Positions 27,983 to 36,730 of a stretch of DNA of 64,000 bases are shown one piece after another. The position numbers and the translations under genes are program-made. The DNA is taken from the NCBI RefSeq assembly GCF_014306625.1, contig NZ_JACRYL010000011.1:141417-205416 (forward strand), given 5' to 3'. Position 1 is the stretch's first letter, and every line of letters starts with the position of its first letter. The DNA is from Pedobacter fastidiosus (GTDB taxonomy: Bacteria; Bacteroidota; Bacteroidia; Sphingobacteriales; Sphingobacteriaceae). The notes under the pieces are model-generated. The model was not told the DNA's origin and searched no databases. It saw nothing but the letters and a program-made list of their open reading frames with translations.

Positions 27983-28969
27983 TTATAAATTATCTAATTC
28001 GAAACGTTGCCTGTCTTGTTCTATAATTGCTTTTAATTCTTCTTCTTTTGGTAAGTACAATAAATATTTGCTTGCAAATAATTGATTTTTATCATTAAGA
28101 ACTGAATATTTTACGATTGTTTCATCTTTCTCTGTACATAATAATAAACCGATTGTTGGGTTATCTCCATCATTTCTCTTTAAATCATCATACATTCTAA
28201 CATACATATCAATCTGCCCTATATCTTGATGGCTCAAACTTGTTGTTTTAAGATCGATTATAACAAAGCATTTTAATATGTAATTGTAGAAAACTAAGTC
28301 TATAAAAAAGTCTGATGTATCTGTTACAATGTGTTGTTGACGAGCCACAAATGCAAACCCTTTTCCAAATTCAAGTAAGAATTTTTGTAGATGATTGATA
28401 ATTGCTGATTCTAAACCTCTTTCTGTATTTTTAACATCTGGATTTAGACCAAGGAATTCAAATATATATGGATCTTTAATATAATCTTGAATATTAGGTT
28501 TTAGTTTGTTTTCTTTAGGTTCCGTTAAAGCTCTTTCGAATGATAACGAATTAATTTGTCGCTCTAATTCTCTGCTATTCCAATTTGAAACAATACTTTC
28601 ATTAATGTAGAAAGTTCTTTTTTCTTCTGAATCAAGCCTTGATAATAGGCGGTAATGTGTCCAACTCAATTCGTGACGCAATGCGTCACGAATTGGAAAT
28701 GCGGTGTAAAAAGATCTTATATTTCGAAGGTTACTGTCATCAAATCCTTTCCCAAACTCTTGAGTTAAATGCTTAGATAGGTTTTTTAAAGTTTCTTTTC
28801 CATAATCAGCTCTTAATTTTCCCTGTTGTTCATCCTCAACAATCAACTTTCCAATTTGCCAATAAGATTCAAGTAAAGCAGAGTTTGCCACTCGAAATAT
28901 CCTCAAACGAGACTGAACAATAATCTCTTTTATGGCACTAAATAAATCGTTTCTGGCTATTTCCATCAA
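27983..28969 (-). CDS. DUF1016 / YhcG-type PDDEXK nuclease domain protein
   Basis: A 328-aa protein. The N-terminal DUF1016 helical domain (SYWQIGKLIVEDEQQGKLRADYG, then LSKHLTQEFGKGFDDSNLRNIRSFY) is followed by a PD-(D/E)xK-like fold with IDLVFYN and FVIIDLKTT. Family members are predicted nucleases, often in accessory islands; none has a settled role. A 29-bp inverted repeat sits inside the gene (28667-28695), in codons for the RDALRHELSW stretch. It is transcriptionally joined to the epimerase gene. Confidence 0.88.
   Translation of the reverse strand: MMEIARNDLFSAIKEIIVQSRLRIFRVANSALLESYWQIGKLIVEDEQQGKLRADYGKETLKNLSKHLTQEFGKGFDDSNLRNIRSFYTAFPIRDALRHELSWTHYRLLSRLDSEEKRTFYINESIVSNWNSRELERQINSLSFERALTEPKENKLKPNIQDYIKDPYIFEFLGLNPDVKNTERGLESAIINHLQKFLLEFGKGFAFVARQQHIVTDTSDFFIDLVFYNYILKCFVIIDLKTTSLSHQDIGQIDMYVRMYDDLKRNDGDNPTIGLLLCTEKDETIVKYSVLNDKNQLFASKYLLYLPKEEELKAIIEQDRQRFELDNL
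28667..28695. repeat. 29-bp perfect inverted repeat within DUF1016 gene
   Basis: Arms CAATTCGTGACGCA and TGCGTCACGAATTG are perfect with a single A between them (28681). Because it lies inside a coding region, it must be tolerated as codons. Confidence 0.92.
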
Positions 28970-29072
28970 TTGTTAAGATTTCCAACTAAAGTATAAAAAC
29001 AAAAACTAAAACGGAACAGCTTTGTAGATAATTTATAGCTTTACTATTTCTATTATAATATATCTAAAATTC

Positions 29073-31094
29073 ATGTCAAACATACACTCAGAGCCTAATA
29101 ATTTAATTAAGGCTTCTTCACCTTATTTGCTTCAACATGCTCATAATCCTGTAAATTGGTACGAATGGGGAACTGAGGCGTTAGAAAAAGCAAAGGCAGA
29201 AAATAAATTGATATTGGTTAGTATTGGTTATTCGGCCTGCCATTGGTGCCACGTGATGGAACGCGAAAGCTTCGAAAATTTTGAAGTGGCTGAAGTGATG
29301 AATAAACGTTATATCTGCATTAAGGTAGATCGAGAAGAACGCCCAGATATCGATCAAATTTATATGTATGCCATCCAATTAATGACAGGAAGCGGTGGAT
29401 GGCCACTAAATTGCATTTGCTTACCAGATCAAAGACCAATTTATGGAGGAACATATTTTAAGAAGACCGATTGGATTAATATTTTAGAAAACGTTGCTGG
29501 ACTTTGGGCAAACGAACCAGAAAAGGCCATTCAATATGCAGAAAGATTAACTTCCGGAATCCGCGATAGCGAAAAAATAATTCCCGCAATTAAAACAGAA
29601 GATTATACGCTTGAACATTTATCAGAGATTGTAGAACCTTGGAAACGCCACTTCGACATCAGTTTCGGTGGCTACAATCGTGCTCCAAAATTTCCGTTAC
29701 CAAACAATTGGGTGTTCCTATTAAGATATGGATTTTTAAAAGATGATGAATCTGTCTTTACACCTGTTTGTCAAACTTTGGAAGAAATGAGTAGGGGTGG
29801 AATTTACGATCAGATTGGGGGTGGTTTCGCTCGTTATTCTGTTGATGATAAATGGCATGTACCACATTTTGAAAAAATGCTTTACGATAATGCACAGCTG
29901 ATCAGTTTATATGTGGAAGCATATCAATGCACTAAATTCGATTCTTTTAAACAAACTGCAGTAGAATGTATTGATTGGGTTTTTAGTGAAATGACTTCGC
30001 CTGATGGCTTATACTATTCGGCTTTAGATGCGGATAGCGAAGGTATTGAAGGTAAATTTTACGTTTGGGATAAGAAAGAATTTGACCAAATTTTAGGAGA
30101 AGATTCTGCTTTAATTGGCGAATATTATAATGTTACAGAAGATGGGAATTGGGAAGAGGAGCAAACCAATATTCTACGAAAAACCCAAAGCGATGATGAT
30201 TTAATTTCCAAATACAAGATTGATGCAGAAAAACTTTATGATAAAGTAAAGCTTGCAAAAACAAAATTACTCCAAGAGCGGAGCAAAAGAGTTCGCCCTG
30301 GCCTTGATGATAAATGTTTAACGGCTTGGAATGCCATGATGATTAAGGCTTTGGCGGATGCTGGTTCTGTTTTAAGTCATGATTTGTACTATGAAAAAGC
30401 TTCAGCTTCTGCCCATTTTATTCTAAATAATCTTAAAGCTGAAAATGGTGGATTGTATCGCAATTACAAAAATGGAAAAGCCTCTATAACAGGATTTTTG
30501 GATGATTATGCTTTTATGATTGAAGCACTAATTGCACTTTATGAAGCAGATTTTAATGAAGACTGGTTGAATGAGGCGAAAGGTTTAGCAGATTATGTTC
30601 TAACTAATTTTATAGATCCAGATTCTCCTATGTTTTTTTACACCTCGGCAGAAAGTGAAGGATTGATTGCCCGGAAACATGAAGTTATGGATAACGTAAT
30701 TCCGGCCTCAAACTCAGTTATGGCGCAAAATCTTAAAAAACTTGGGTTATTTTATGATTTGGAAAATTATACAGAAAAAGCTTCTGAAATGTTGGCTTCG
30801 GTACAATCGAAAATTCAGAATTATGGTTCTGCCTATTCAAATTGGTCTATCCAACTTTTAAATGAAGTTTACGGAATAAATGAAATTGCGATAACAGGTT
30901 TAGAAACAGATTTGATTAAGCTGGAGTTAAGTAATCATTACATTCCGAACAAAATTACATTAGGCGGAACAAAAAGTAACTTGCCACTGTTAAAAGGTAA
31001 GCAAAGCAATGAAACAAAAGTTTATATTTGCCGAAATAAAGTATGCCAGTTACCGGTTAGTTCTGTTGAGGAAGCATTAGAGTATTTACAATAA
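29073..31094 (+). CDS. DUF255 thioredoxin-like / glucosidase-fold protein (YyaL-like)
   Basis: A 673-aa member of the YyaL/spermatogenesis-associated protein 20 family. An N-terminal thioredoxin-fold domain (about 1-165) has [10 protein letters not shown] in place of CxxC, and [12 protein letters not shown] later. It is followed by a long alpha/alpha toroid (about 190-600), seen in [48 protein letters not shown]-like and FLDDYAF. No enzymatic role is proven for bacteria. It lies 10 bases upstream of an FKBP isomerase gene, so the two form an operon that may bear on protein folding or thiol state. Confidence 0.92.
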   Translation: MSNIHSEPNNLIKASSPYLLQHAHNPVNWYEWGTEALEKAKAENKLILVSIGYSACHWCHVMERESFENFEVAEVMNKRYICIKVDREERPDIDQIYMYAIQLMTGSGGWPLNCICLPDQRPIYGGTYFKKTDWINILENVAGLWANEPEKAIQYAERLTSGIRDSEKIIPAIKTEDYTLEHLSEIVEPWKRHFDISFGGYNRAPKFPLPNNWVFLLRYGFLKDDESVFTPVCQTLEEMSRGGIYDQIGGGFARYSVDDKWHVPHFEKMLYDNAQLISLYVEAYQCTKFDSFKQTAVECIDWVFSEMTSPDGLYYSALDADSEGIEGKFYVWDKKEFDQILGEDSALIGEYYNVTEDGNWEEEQTNILRKTQSDDDLISKYKIDAEKLYDKVKLAKTKLLQERSKRVRPGLDDKCLTAWNAMMIKALADAGSVLSHDLYYEKASASAHFILNNLKAENGGLYRNYKNGKASITGFLDDYAFMIEALIALYEADFNEDWLNEAKGLADYVLTNFIDPDSPMFFYTSAESEGLIARKHEVMDNVIPASNSVMAQNLKKLGLFYDLENYTEKASEMLASVQSKIQNYGSAYSNWSIQLLNEVYGINEIAITGLETDLIKLELSNHYIPNKITLGGTKSNLPLLKGKQSNETKVYICRNKVCQLPVSSVEEALEYLQ

Positions 31095-31104
31095 AACAAT
31101 TTAA

Positions 31105-31611
31105 ATGAATATTTCACCAAACTCAGTAGTATCATTAACTTACGAATTGCATACTACTAACGAAGAAGGACAACAAGTTTTTGTTGAAAAAGCTGATGAG
31201 CAAAATCCTTTAGTATTTTTATATGGCGTTGGCATGATGTTGCCTAAGTTCGAAGAGCATTTAACTGGTTCAAAAGCTGGTGATGAGTATAGCTTTGAAT
31301 TATCGGCCGTAGATGGCTATGGAGAATTAGATCCAGGAGCATTCGCAGATTTGCCAAAATCGATGTTTACAGAGGCTGGTGGCGAAGTGCCTGCTGTTGG
31401 CGACGTAATTCCTTTGCAGGATAATAACGGAAACCAATTTAGAGCTGGTGTTACTGCTGTACATGATGAAACTGTAGCTGTAGATTTAAACCACCCAATG
31501 GCTGGTAAAAATCTTATCTTCAGCGGAACAATTTTAAGTGTTCGCGAAGCTACTCAGGATGAGTTGGCTCATGGTCACGCACACGGTGCAGATGGTCATT
31601 CAGGACACTAA
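31105..31611 (+). CDS. FKBP-type (SlyD-like) peptidyl-prolyl isomerase
   Basis: A 168-aa SlyD-like protein: VSLTYELHTT, NPLVFLYGVGMMLPKFEEHLTGSKAGDE and the inserted flap (LPKSMFTEAGGEVPAVGDVIPLQD), with VDLNHPMAGKNLIFSGTI as the last FKBP strand. The tail HGHAHGADGHSGH is histidine-rich, as in metal-binding SlyD. It is second in an operon with the DUF255 protein and is followed by a strong terminator. Confidence 0.93.
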   Translation: MNISPNSVVSLTYELHTTNEEGQQVFVEKADEQNPLVFLYGVGMMLPKFEEHLTGSKAGDEYSFELSAVDGYGELDPGAFADLPKSMFTEAGGEVPAVGDVIPLQDNNGNQFRAGVTAVHDETVAVDLNHPMAGKNLIFSGTILSVREATQDELAHGHAHGADGHSGH

Positions 31612-31651
31612 ATTTTTGTTATTAAAACAATCAGTTAATTCTGAAAAATAT

Positions 31652-31686
31652 AAAAGGAGCTTGATGAAAATTAAGCTCCTTTTTTG
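31652..31686 (+). terminator. Terminator after the FKBP gene
   Basis: AAAAGGAGCTT (31652-31662) and AAGCTCCTTTT (31673-31683) form an 11-bp stem with a T run. A decayed copy (AAGCTTGATGAAAATTATGCTC) lies at the matching place beside the second Uma2 gene, showing that the duplication carried the terminator along. Confidence 0.9.
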
Positions 31687-32316
31687 TTAGTCTTCAAAAA
31701 CCTCTTCCAGATTTAAAATAAAGCCAGGAAGAATTGGAGTGGTCACTTCCTCGCCTATAGTTAAGAGTTTGGTAGGCTGAAACTTTCCTTGATCATCAAG
31801 AATATATTTGAAAAAGGTTTTCTCCGAAGGGCTAACAATCCAATATTCCTTTACTCCAGATTCTTCGTAAACCTCATATTTATTAATCAATTCCTTTTTG
31901 TTGTTTCCTGCGGATAGAATTTCGATAACGATATCTGGAGCGCCGATACAGCCACGTTTATCCAACTTGCTTTTATCACAAACCACCACAATATCGGGTT
32001 GAACCACGGTAAATATTTCTTTATCATCTTGGTTTTTACGAGCCAAACGAACATCGAACGGAGCTGTATAAACTTGACATTGCTTGCCCTTTAAGGTGAT
32101 ATAAATTGGTCCGAAGATATTGGTTACAATCCTTTGGTGAAGTCTGGCTGGCGCCGGGCTCATTTTAAAAAGATGGCCCTTAATAATTTCTAAACGTTCT
32201 TCAAATTCGAAACGCATGTAATCTGCGTAACTATAAGTTGCTGAAAAATCAATCTCATTAACTGTTGTAATTAGTGGTAACTCTTCCTCAGTTGGATATG
32301 GTTTGATGGTTTTCAT
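31687..32316 (-). CDS. Uma2-family (PDDEXK-fold) protein, copy 1
   Basis: A 209-aa Uma2 family member with the restriction-endonuclease-like fold: RFEFEERLEIIKGHLFKMSPAPARLHQRI, APFDVRLA, VQPDIVVVCD, GAPDIVIEILS and YEESGVKEYWIVSP. The family is expanded in cyanobacteria and some Bacteroidota; its role is not known. It is one of two tandem copies. The two differ at only a few residues except for a patch at about residues 64-84, where most positions differ. Copy 1 has 'EILSAGN' where copy 2 keeps the family-typical 'EILSPGN'. Confidence 0.9.
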   Translation of the reverse strand: MKTIKPYPTEEELPLITTVNEIDFSATYSYADYMRFEFEERLEIIKGHLFKMSPAPARLHQRIVTNIFGPIYITLKGKQCQVYTAPFDVRLARKNQDDKEIFTVVQPDIVVVCDKSKLDKRGCIGAPDIVIEILSAGNNKKELINKYEVYEESGVKEYWIVSPSEKTFFKYILDDQGKFQPTKLLTIGEEVTTPILPGFILNLEEVFED

Positions 32317-32410
32317 TTGCTTAATTATTAATTAAATATAGCAAATAGATTTAGAGAGAAAAATTAACTTATACACTAAAAGAAGCTTGATGAAAATTAT
32401 GCTCCTTTCA

Positions 32411-33040
32411 TTAATCTTCAAAAACCTCTTCCAGATTTAAAATAAAGCCAGGAAGAATTGGAGTGGTTACTTCCTCGCCAACAGTTAAGAGTTTGGTAGG
32501 CTGAAACTTTCCTTGATCATCAAGAATATATTTGAAAAAGGTTTTCTCCGAAGGGCTAACAATCCAATATTCCTTTACTCCAGATTCTTCGTAAACCTCA
32601 TATTTATTAATCAATTCCTTTTTATTGTTTCCTGGGGATAGAATTTCGACAACGATATCTGGAGCGCCGATACAGCCACGTTTATCCAACTTGCTTTTAT
32701 CACAAACCACCACAATATCGGGCTGAACCACGGTAAATATTTCTTTATCATCTTGATTTTTCCGAGCCAAACGAACATCGAAGGGCGCACTATAAACTTC
32801 GCACAACTGACCTTTTAAACAATTGTAAATGGGGTTATATATTCTTCCAAAAATTCTTTGGTGAAGTCTGGCTGGCGCCGGGCTCATTTTAAAAAGATGT
32901 CCCTTAATAATTTCTAAACGTTCTTCAAATTCGAAACGCATGTAATCTGCGTAACTGTAAGTTGCTGAAAAATCAATCTCATTAACTGTTGTAATTGGTG
33001 GTAATTCTTCCTCAGTTGGATATGGTTTGATGGTTTTCAT
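32411..33040 (-). CDS. Uma2-family (PDDEXK-fold) protein, copy 2
   Basis: A 209-aa tandem copy of the preceding gene, offset by 724 bases. It is nearly identical through residues 1-63 and 85-209. It keeps EILSPGN and reads HQRIFGRIYNPIYNCLKG and CEVYSAPFDV in the divergent patch, closer to what I recall of the family pattern (HQRIxGRL), so copy 2 may be the ancestral state. Both have their own upstream repeat of about 55 bases (including AAATATAGCAAATAG), so both may be expressed. Confidence 0.9.
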   Translation of the reverse strand: MKTIKPYPTEEELPPITTVNEIDFSATYSYADYMRFEFEERLEIIKGHLFKMSPAPARLHQRIFGRIYNPIYNCLKGQLCEVYSAPFDVRLARKNQDDKEIFTVVQPDIVVVCDKSKLDKRGCIGAPDIVVEILSPGNNKKELINKYEVYEESGVKEYWIVSPSEKTFFKYILDDQGKFQPTKLLTVGEEVTTPILPGFILNLEEVFED

Positions 33041-33207
33041 TTGCTTGATTATCTATTAAATATAGCAAATAGATTTAGAGAGAAAAATTAACTTACCCAT
33101 TGTTTAAAGCGTTTTGCTACTTTACAGTTTAGTATTATATTAAGATGCATACTATTGATATAGAATATAATGCCCCAGTTAGTGTCTGCAGGAGAGTATA
33201 AAGCCTT

Positions 33208-33227
33208 GGTTCGTGTCTCCACGAACC
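33208..33227. repeat. Hairpin GGTTCGTG-TCTC-CACGAACC, copy 1
   Basis: An 8-bp perfect stem with a TCTC loop, followed by GAAAAA. An identical copy is at 41333-41352. It lies in the region before the peroxiredoxin gene, where nothing else is evident between 33097 and 33335. Confidence 0.85.
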
Positions 33228-33335
33228 GAAAAATGTTTCTAACTTCTTTGTTTTGAAATTTTAAAATCCATAAAATACTTTGTAAGGTTAGTTTGCCATA
33301 ACCGACTAAAAATAAAAACCTAAATCAATTAGAAA

Positions 33336-33926
33336 ATGAAAAATCTTAAAAGAACATTTATCCTATCCATTTTTGTCTTAATTTTTGTTGGATCAACAAA
33401 AGCTCAAACGGGTTTGAAAAATGGAGAAGTTGCTCCAAATTTTATAGCTAAAGATAGCGAAGGAAAACTAATCAACCTGAAGCAATTACTTAAAGGAAAT
33501 AAAAGCGTTGTGCTGTTTTTTTACCGTGGTCAATGGTGCCCATATTGCAATAAGCACATTAAAAATTTACAAGATTCTTTGCAGAGTTTAAATGCAAAAG
33601 GCGCTTATATTGTGGGTGTTACCCCAGAAAGTGATGAATCTATTAGCAAGACAAAAGAGAAAACAAAGGCCTCATTTTCTCTCGTTTCCGATAATGGTTA
33701 TAAGATTATGAAGGCTTATAAAGTGGATTATATTATGGAAGAAAGCTTAGCTTCTAAATATAAAACTTATGGAATCGACGTTGCCAAAAATAATGGAGCT
33801 ATAGACGCTGTTTTACCTGTTCCAGCTACTTACATAATTGGTAAAGATGGGAAAATAAAGTTTGTTCAGTTTGATACAGATTACAAGAAAAGAGCCTCGG
33901 TTAAAGAAATTCTAGCCCTACTTTAA
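33336..33926 (+). CDS. Peroxiredoxin-like (AhpC/TSA) protein, exported
   Basis: A 196-aa thioredoxin-fold protein with a signal peptide (about 1-23, ending TKAQ). The domain opens GEVAPNFIAKDSEGKLINL. The active site is FFYRGQWCPYCNKH: a vicinal CPYC pair follows the FYRGxWCP context of peroxiredoxin-like proteins. PVPATYIIGKDGKIKF supplies the cis-Pro. It probably reduces peroxides or disulfides in the periplasm. Its 3' end overlaps the convergent barrel/anti-sigma gene by 4 bases. Confidence 0.9.
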   Translation: MKNLKRTFILSIFVLIFVGSTKAQTGLKNGEVAPNFIAKDSEGKLINLKQLLKGNKSVVLFFYRGQWCPYCNKHIKNLQDSLQSLNAKGAYIVGVTPESDESISKTKEKTKASFSLVSDNGYKIMKAYKVDYIMEESLASKYKTYGIDVAKNNGAIDAVLPVPATYIIGKDGKIKFVQFDTDYKKRASVKEILALL

Positions 33927-35221
33927 AAATCGATTTTCAATCTTAAACCTCCATTTGTTAGGTTTAAATTTTCGTTAGAGAAAGTTTTCATCGGCAATCT
34001 TAAAAAGGGCTCAATGGCTATATTTTTCTTTGGCGATATTTTCTGTTTATATCCCAAAGAAAAATTATAGAAACCTAAATACTTTTGTGGTGCAATTACC
34101 GATTCTGCCTGCGGTTCGGAAACCCTTTCGGTAACCAGCAACATTTTTTGCTCGGAGTAACCCATTGAATTAACAACAGTTGTATTTTGTGCCTGATTAA
34201 TTACATAATTATTCTCTTGCTTATTATTTAAAATGGCCAGTGCAGAGATCCCAATTCCTGTATAAAACTTATTGCTGATGTTATATTTCAATTCTAAGGG
34301 GATGTTTATACCACGAAGCTGGGCATCAACAGATTCTAAACTTTTACTATCTCTAGATAAACTTTGCGATGAAGCTGGACTATCCATCAATGCAGACGTG
34401 TTTGATGAGGGATTACTGGTAGAGCTTAAAGATGTGTAAGAAATCCCTGAACTAATAGATAGCTTACCCGCCACATTATAGGCCAGCGAAAATCCATAAT
34501 TCATATTAACCTTGTTGTCATTCCCCATGGCTGGGGCAACGTAAATACCTGGCGACCACTTAGAATCTTTTCCCGTTTTGGCTATGGGGTTAAGCTCATT
34601 TGCTTTACTATCATGCGCAAGCAATTGCTCAAAAGAGGTTTTGGGTGCTGTCTTTTTCTTTTCAACTACAATATTGAAATTTCTATTTGCACTTTCACCA
34701 AGAAGATTACTCCCCGCAAGATGATTATCCAATGAATTATAAATTCTATTCGGCGTAGTGATTTCTTCTGTATTCGAAACAGAGGCAAATTGATTAGCTG
34801 TTAAATTTTCAATATTTCCAATGCTTAAAGAAGAGTGTTTTTCAGGTTCTATAAATTCATTATTTTTAAATTTTTTCTCTGTTGGAGAAGTAGAAGTCAA
34901 TATTTGATTGTTTATATCTTGAGTAGAAGAATTAGCTTTTTGATTATTAGAGTTATTTTGAGCTTTGGGTTTCTCCGCTTTTAAAGTTGGTTCGTTTACA
35001 ACGAAATCTGTTTTTACAGCAGCATTATTCAAGCTAAAAAATATTCCAGCGGTTATTAAAATTAAGGCAACAGCACCCCACAAAGGCCAATACGCAATTA
35101 TTGGTCTTCTCTTTTTCTTAGGCTCAGAAAAGCGTTCCCAAGCACCATCAGAATATAATTCTTCATGGGCATTGAGTTGCGCTACAATGTGCTCAATAAT
35201 TTCTTTATCCATTTTTTTCAT
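33923..35221 (-). CDS. Membrane-anchored anti-sigma-like protein with C-terminal beta-barrel-like domain
   Basis: A 432-aa protein. A short acidic cytoplasmic N-terminus (about 1-40, with GAWERFSEPKKKR) precedes one helix (about 44-64: WPLWGAVALILITAGIFF). Then comes a long Asn/Ser/Thr-rich linker, and from about residue 225 alternating strands ending LRLKIDF, in the style of outer-membrane barrels (NYGFSLAYNVAGKLSISSGISYT, KFYTGIGISALAIL, YNFSLGYKQKI). It starts inside the end of the ECF sigma gene (overlap 17, or 8 from the second ATG at 35212), so it is likely the anti-sigma partner. The combination of inner-membrane helix and barrel is odd in topology but recurrent in Bacteroidota. Confidence 0.75.
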   Translation of the reverse strand: MKKMDKEIIEHIVAQLNAHEELYSDGAWERFSEPKKKRRPIIAYWPLWGAVALILITAGIFFSLNNAAVKTDFVVNEPTLKAEKPKAQNNSNNQKANSSTQDINNQILTSTSPTEKKFKNNEFIEPEKHSSLSIGNIENLTANQFASVSNTEEITTPNRIYNSLDNHLAGSNLLGESANRNFNIVVEKKKTAPKTSFEQLLAHDSKANELNPIAKTGKDSKWSPGIYVAPAMGNDNKVNMNYGFSLAYNVAGKLSISSGISYTSLSSTSNPSSNTSALMDSPASSQSLSRDSKSLESVDAQLRGINIPLELKYNISNKFYTGIGISALAILNNKQENNYVINQAQNTTVVNSMGYSEQKMLLVTERVSEPQAESVIAPQKYLGFYNFSLGYKQKISPKKNIAIEPFLRLPMKTFSNENLNLTNGGLRLKIDF

Positions 35222-35789
35222 ATGAATGAACCATGGTGCTTAAATATAGTGTACGTAATTTATTCTTTGCTCTTGTTAAATAAACACGACTAGAACTTTC
35301 TGGGATGGTTAACATTTTCGAAATCTCATCGTGACTAAAACCTTCCACTTCGTATAAATTAAATACCAATCGTTGTGTATCCGGTAGGTGATTTAATAAT
35401 TTCATGATGTCGTTTACGTGGAGTTCGGAAACGATTGAAACTGGAGAAGCCGGATGCTCTTCTTCAGATAAATCATCAACATAAAACTGAGCTTTAGAAC
35501 TTCTCAACTTATCAATCGCAGTACGAGAGGCAATTTGAGCAATCCATCCTTTAAAAGATTTGTGTAATTCTTCTGTATTTTGAGGTGATTTATAACTAGA
35601 AATGTTTTTAAAAATCTTTATAAAGCTATCATTTACAAGCTCTTCGCTATCAGCAATGTTCTTTGTGTATCTTAAAATAATTCCCATTAAGTAGCCATAA
35701 AATGATTTATACATCATTTCTTTACAGCCGTTATCGTTTTTAACGCAGCCTTTTAAAATTTCCTCAAAACTGAGTATTTTTTTGATCAC
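35205..35789 (-). CDS. ECF-type sigma-70 family RNA polymerase sigma factor
   Basis: A 194-aa protein with region 2 (YLMGIILRYTKNIADSEELVNDSFIKIFKN, then FKGWIAQIASRTAIDKLR) and region 4 (HLPDTQRLVFNLYEVEGFSHDEISKMLTIPESSSRVYLTRAKNKLR). There is no sigma region 1 or 3. It is first in an operon with a membrane protein that overlaps it, the standard sigma/anti-sigma layout. Its target promoter is not evident. Confidence 0.93.
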   Translation of the reverse strand: MIKKILSFEEILKGCVKNDNGCKEMMYKSFYGYLMGIILRYTKNIADSEELVNDSFIKIFKNISSYKSPQNTEELHKSFKGWIAQIASRTAIDKLRSSKAQFYVDDLSEEEHPASPVSIVSELHVNDIMKLLNHLPDTQRLVFNLYEVEGFSHDEISKMLTIPESSSRVYLTRAKNKLRTLYLSTMVHSYEKNG

Positions 35790-35931
35790 CCCTAAAGGAC
35801 TATTTGTTAATTGAGATTAGTCTTCTAATTAATAACGAACTATTAATTAATATTTTACAAAATTAAAGAAAATAACACCGCCCGCAATTAGAATTAATTG
35901 GGGCGATGTAAATTTTCATAGGTAGATATTT

Positions 35932-36630
35932 TTATTTATTTGTCATAACAGATAAACCAAATTGGGTACTATCTGTAGTGCTGCTTAATCCTTTTGCCCA
36001 AATGGTATAGATTTTACCTTTCTCTATTTTGACAGCTGGCAATGTTGCTTTTACAACTGTAGAGCCTGTTGCTTTTACTTGGAAAGTATAGGTGTCAGAT
36101 GGCGCTATAGAGGTGAAAGTGGTAAATTCCTTAAATGCCTTTGCTGTAAAAAGAGCGGCATCTGTACCTTGGATAGATAAATCTAATGCTGTAGAACCTG
36201 GGCTCAGGTTGATAAAACGAATTTTTGCTTTATCAGTTTCAGGAGCTTTCAAATCATCTTCAACAACTAAAAGTTTTGTCGATTTTAGTGTATCCACAAC
36301 AAAAACAGAATAAAAAGCTCCAGCTTTAAGTGCTGAGGTTGCAGTTGTTAAGTATTTTAAAGAATCTTTTTTTGCCACACCGATTAATCTTGTTCCAGGA
36401 TATGCGGCGTAATAACCTAAATCTTTCGTGTAGGTAAAATTGTTAATTTTTTGTCCGTCCAAAATAAAATCCAAAGCGCCAGTACCTGGAGATGCATGTA
36501 CAAATCCAATTCCCGTTGCTTCGATAGGATCGTCGTTAAAATCTTTTTTACAAGCCGATAAAGTTAAAGTTATAGCGAAGAGAGAGAGTGCAATTTTAGT
36601 GGTGATGCTAAAGTAGTTTTTAGTTTTCAT
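35932..36630 (-). CDS. DUF4397 lipoprotein
   Basis: A 232-aa protein with the SPII signal LSLFAITLTLSACKK. Two repeated Ig-like blocks follow: GIGFVHASPGTGALDFILDGQKI, then AKIRFINLSPGSTALDLSIQG. DUF4397 proteins are cell-surface or periplasmic beta proteins of unknown role, common in Sphingobacteriaceae. The weak GC-rich inverted repeat at about 35878-35909 just past the stop may be its terminator. Confidence 0.87.
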   Translation of the reverse strand: MKTKNYFSITTKIALSLFAITLTLSACKKDFNDDPIEATGIGFVHASPGTGALDFILDGQKINNFTYTKDLGYYAAYPGTRLIGVAKKDSLKYLTTATSALKAGAFYSVFVVDTLKSTKLLVVEDDLKAPETDKAKIRFINLSPGSTALDLSIQGTDAALFTAKAFKEFTTFTSIAPSDTYTFQVKATGSTVVKATLPAVKIEKGKIYTIWAKGLSSTTDSTQFGLSVMTNK

Positions 36631-36730
36631 GTAGTTAAATCAATTTTATAAACAAAATTGGTTAATGGCCATTAACGCTTTTTCTTATAAAACGATGCTC
36701 GTTGCAGAAACGCTACATTTAAAATATTTT

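Larger units (their letters stand above)
31658..33096. repeat. Tandem duplication of the Uma2 unit (about 715 bp twice)
   Basis: Copy 1 spans about 31658-32372 and copy 2 about 32384-33096. Homology begins in the FKBP terminator stem, covers the whole gene and ends about 55 bases upstream of each start codon, after AGAGAAAAATTAACTTA. The main divergence is limited to 32058-32131 versus 32782-32855. Confidence 0.92.

Noticed and set aside
31687..33040. Uma2 pair as restriction endonucleases of a modification system
   Set aside because: No methyltransferase or specificity gene is present; Uma2 has only a distant nuclease-like fold.
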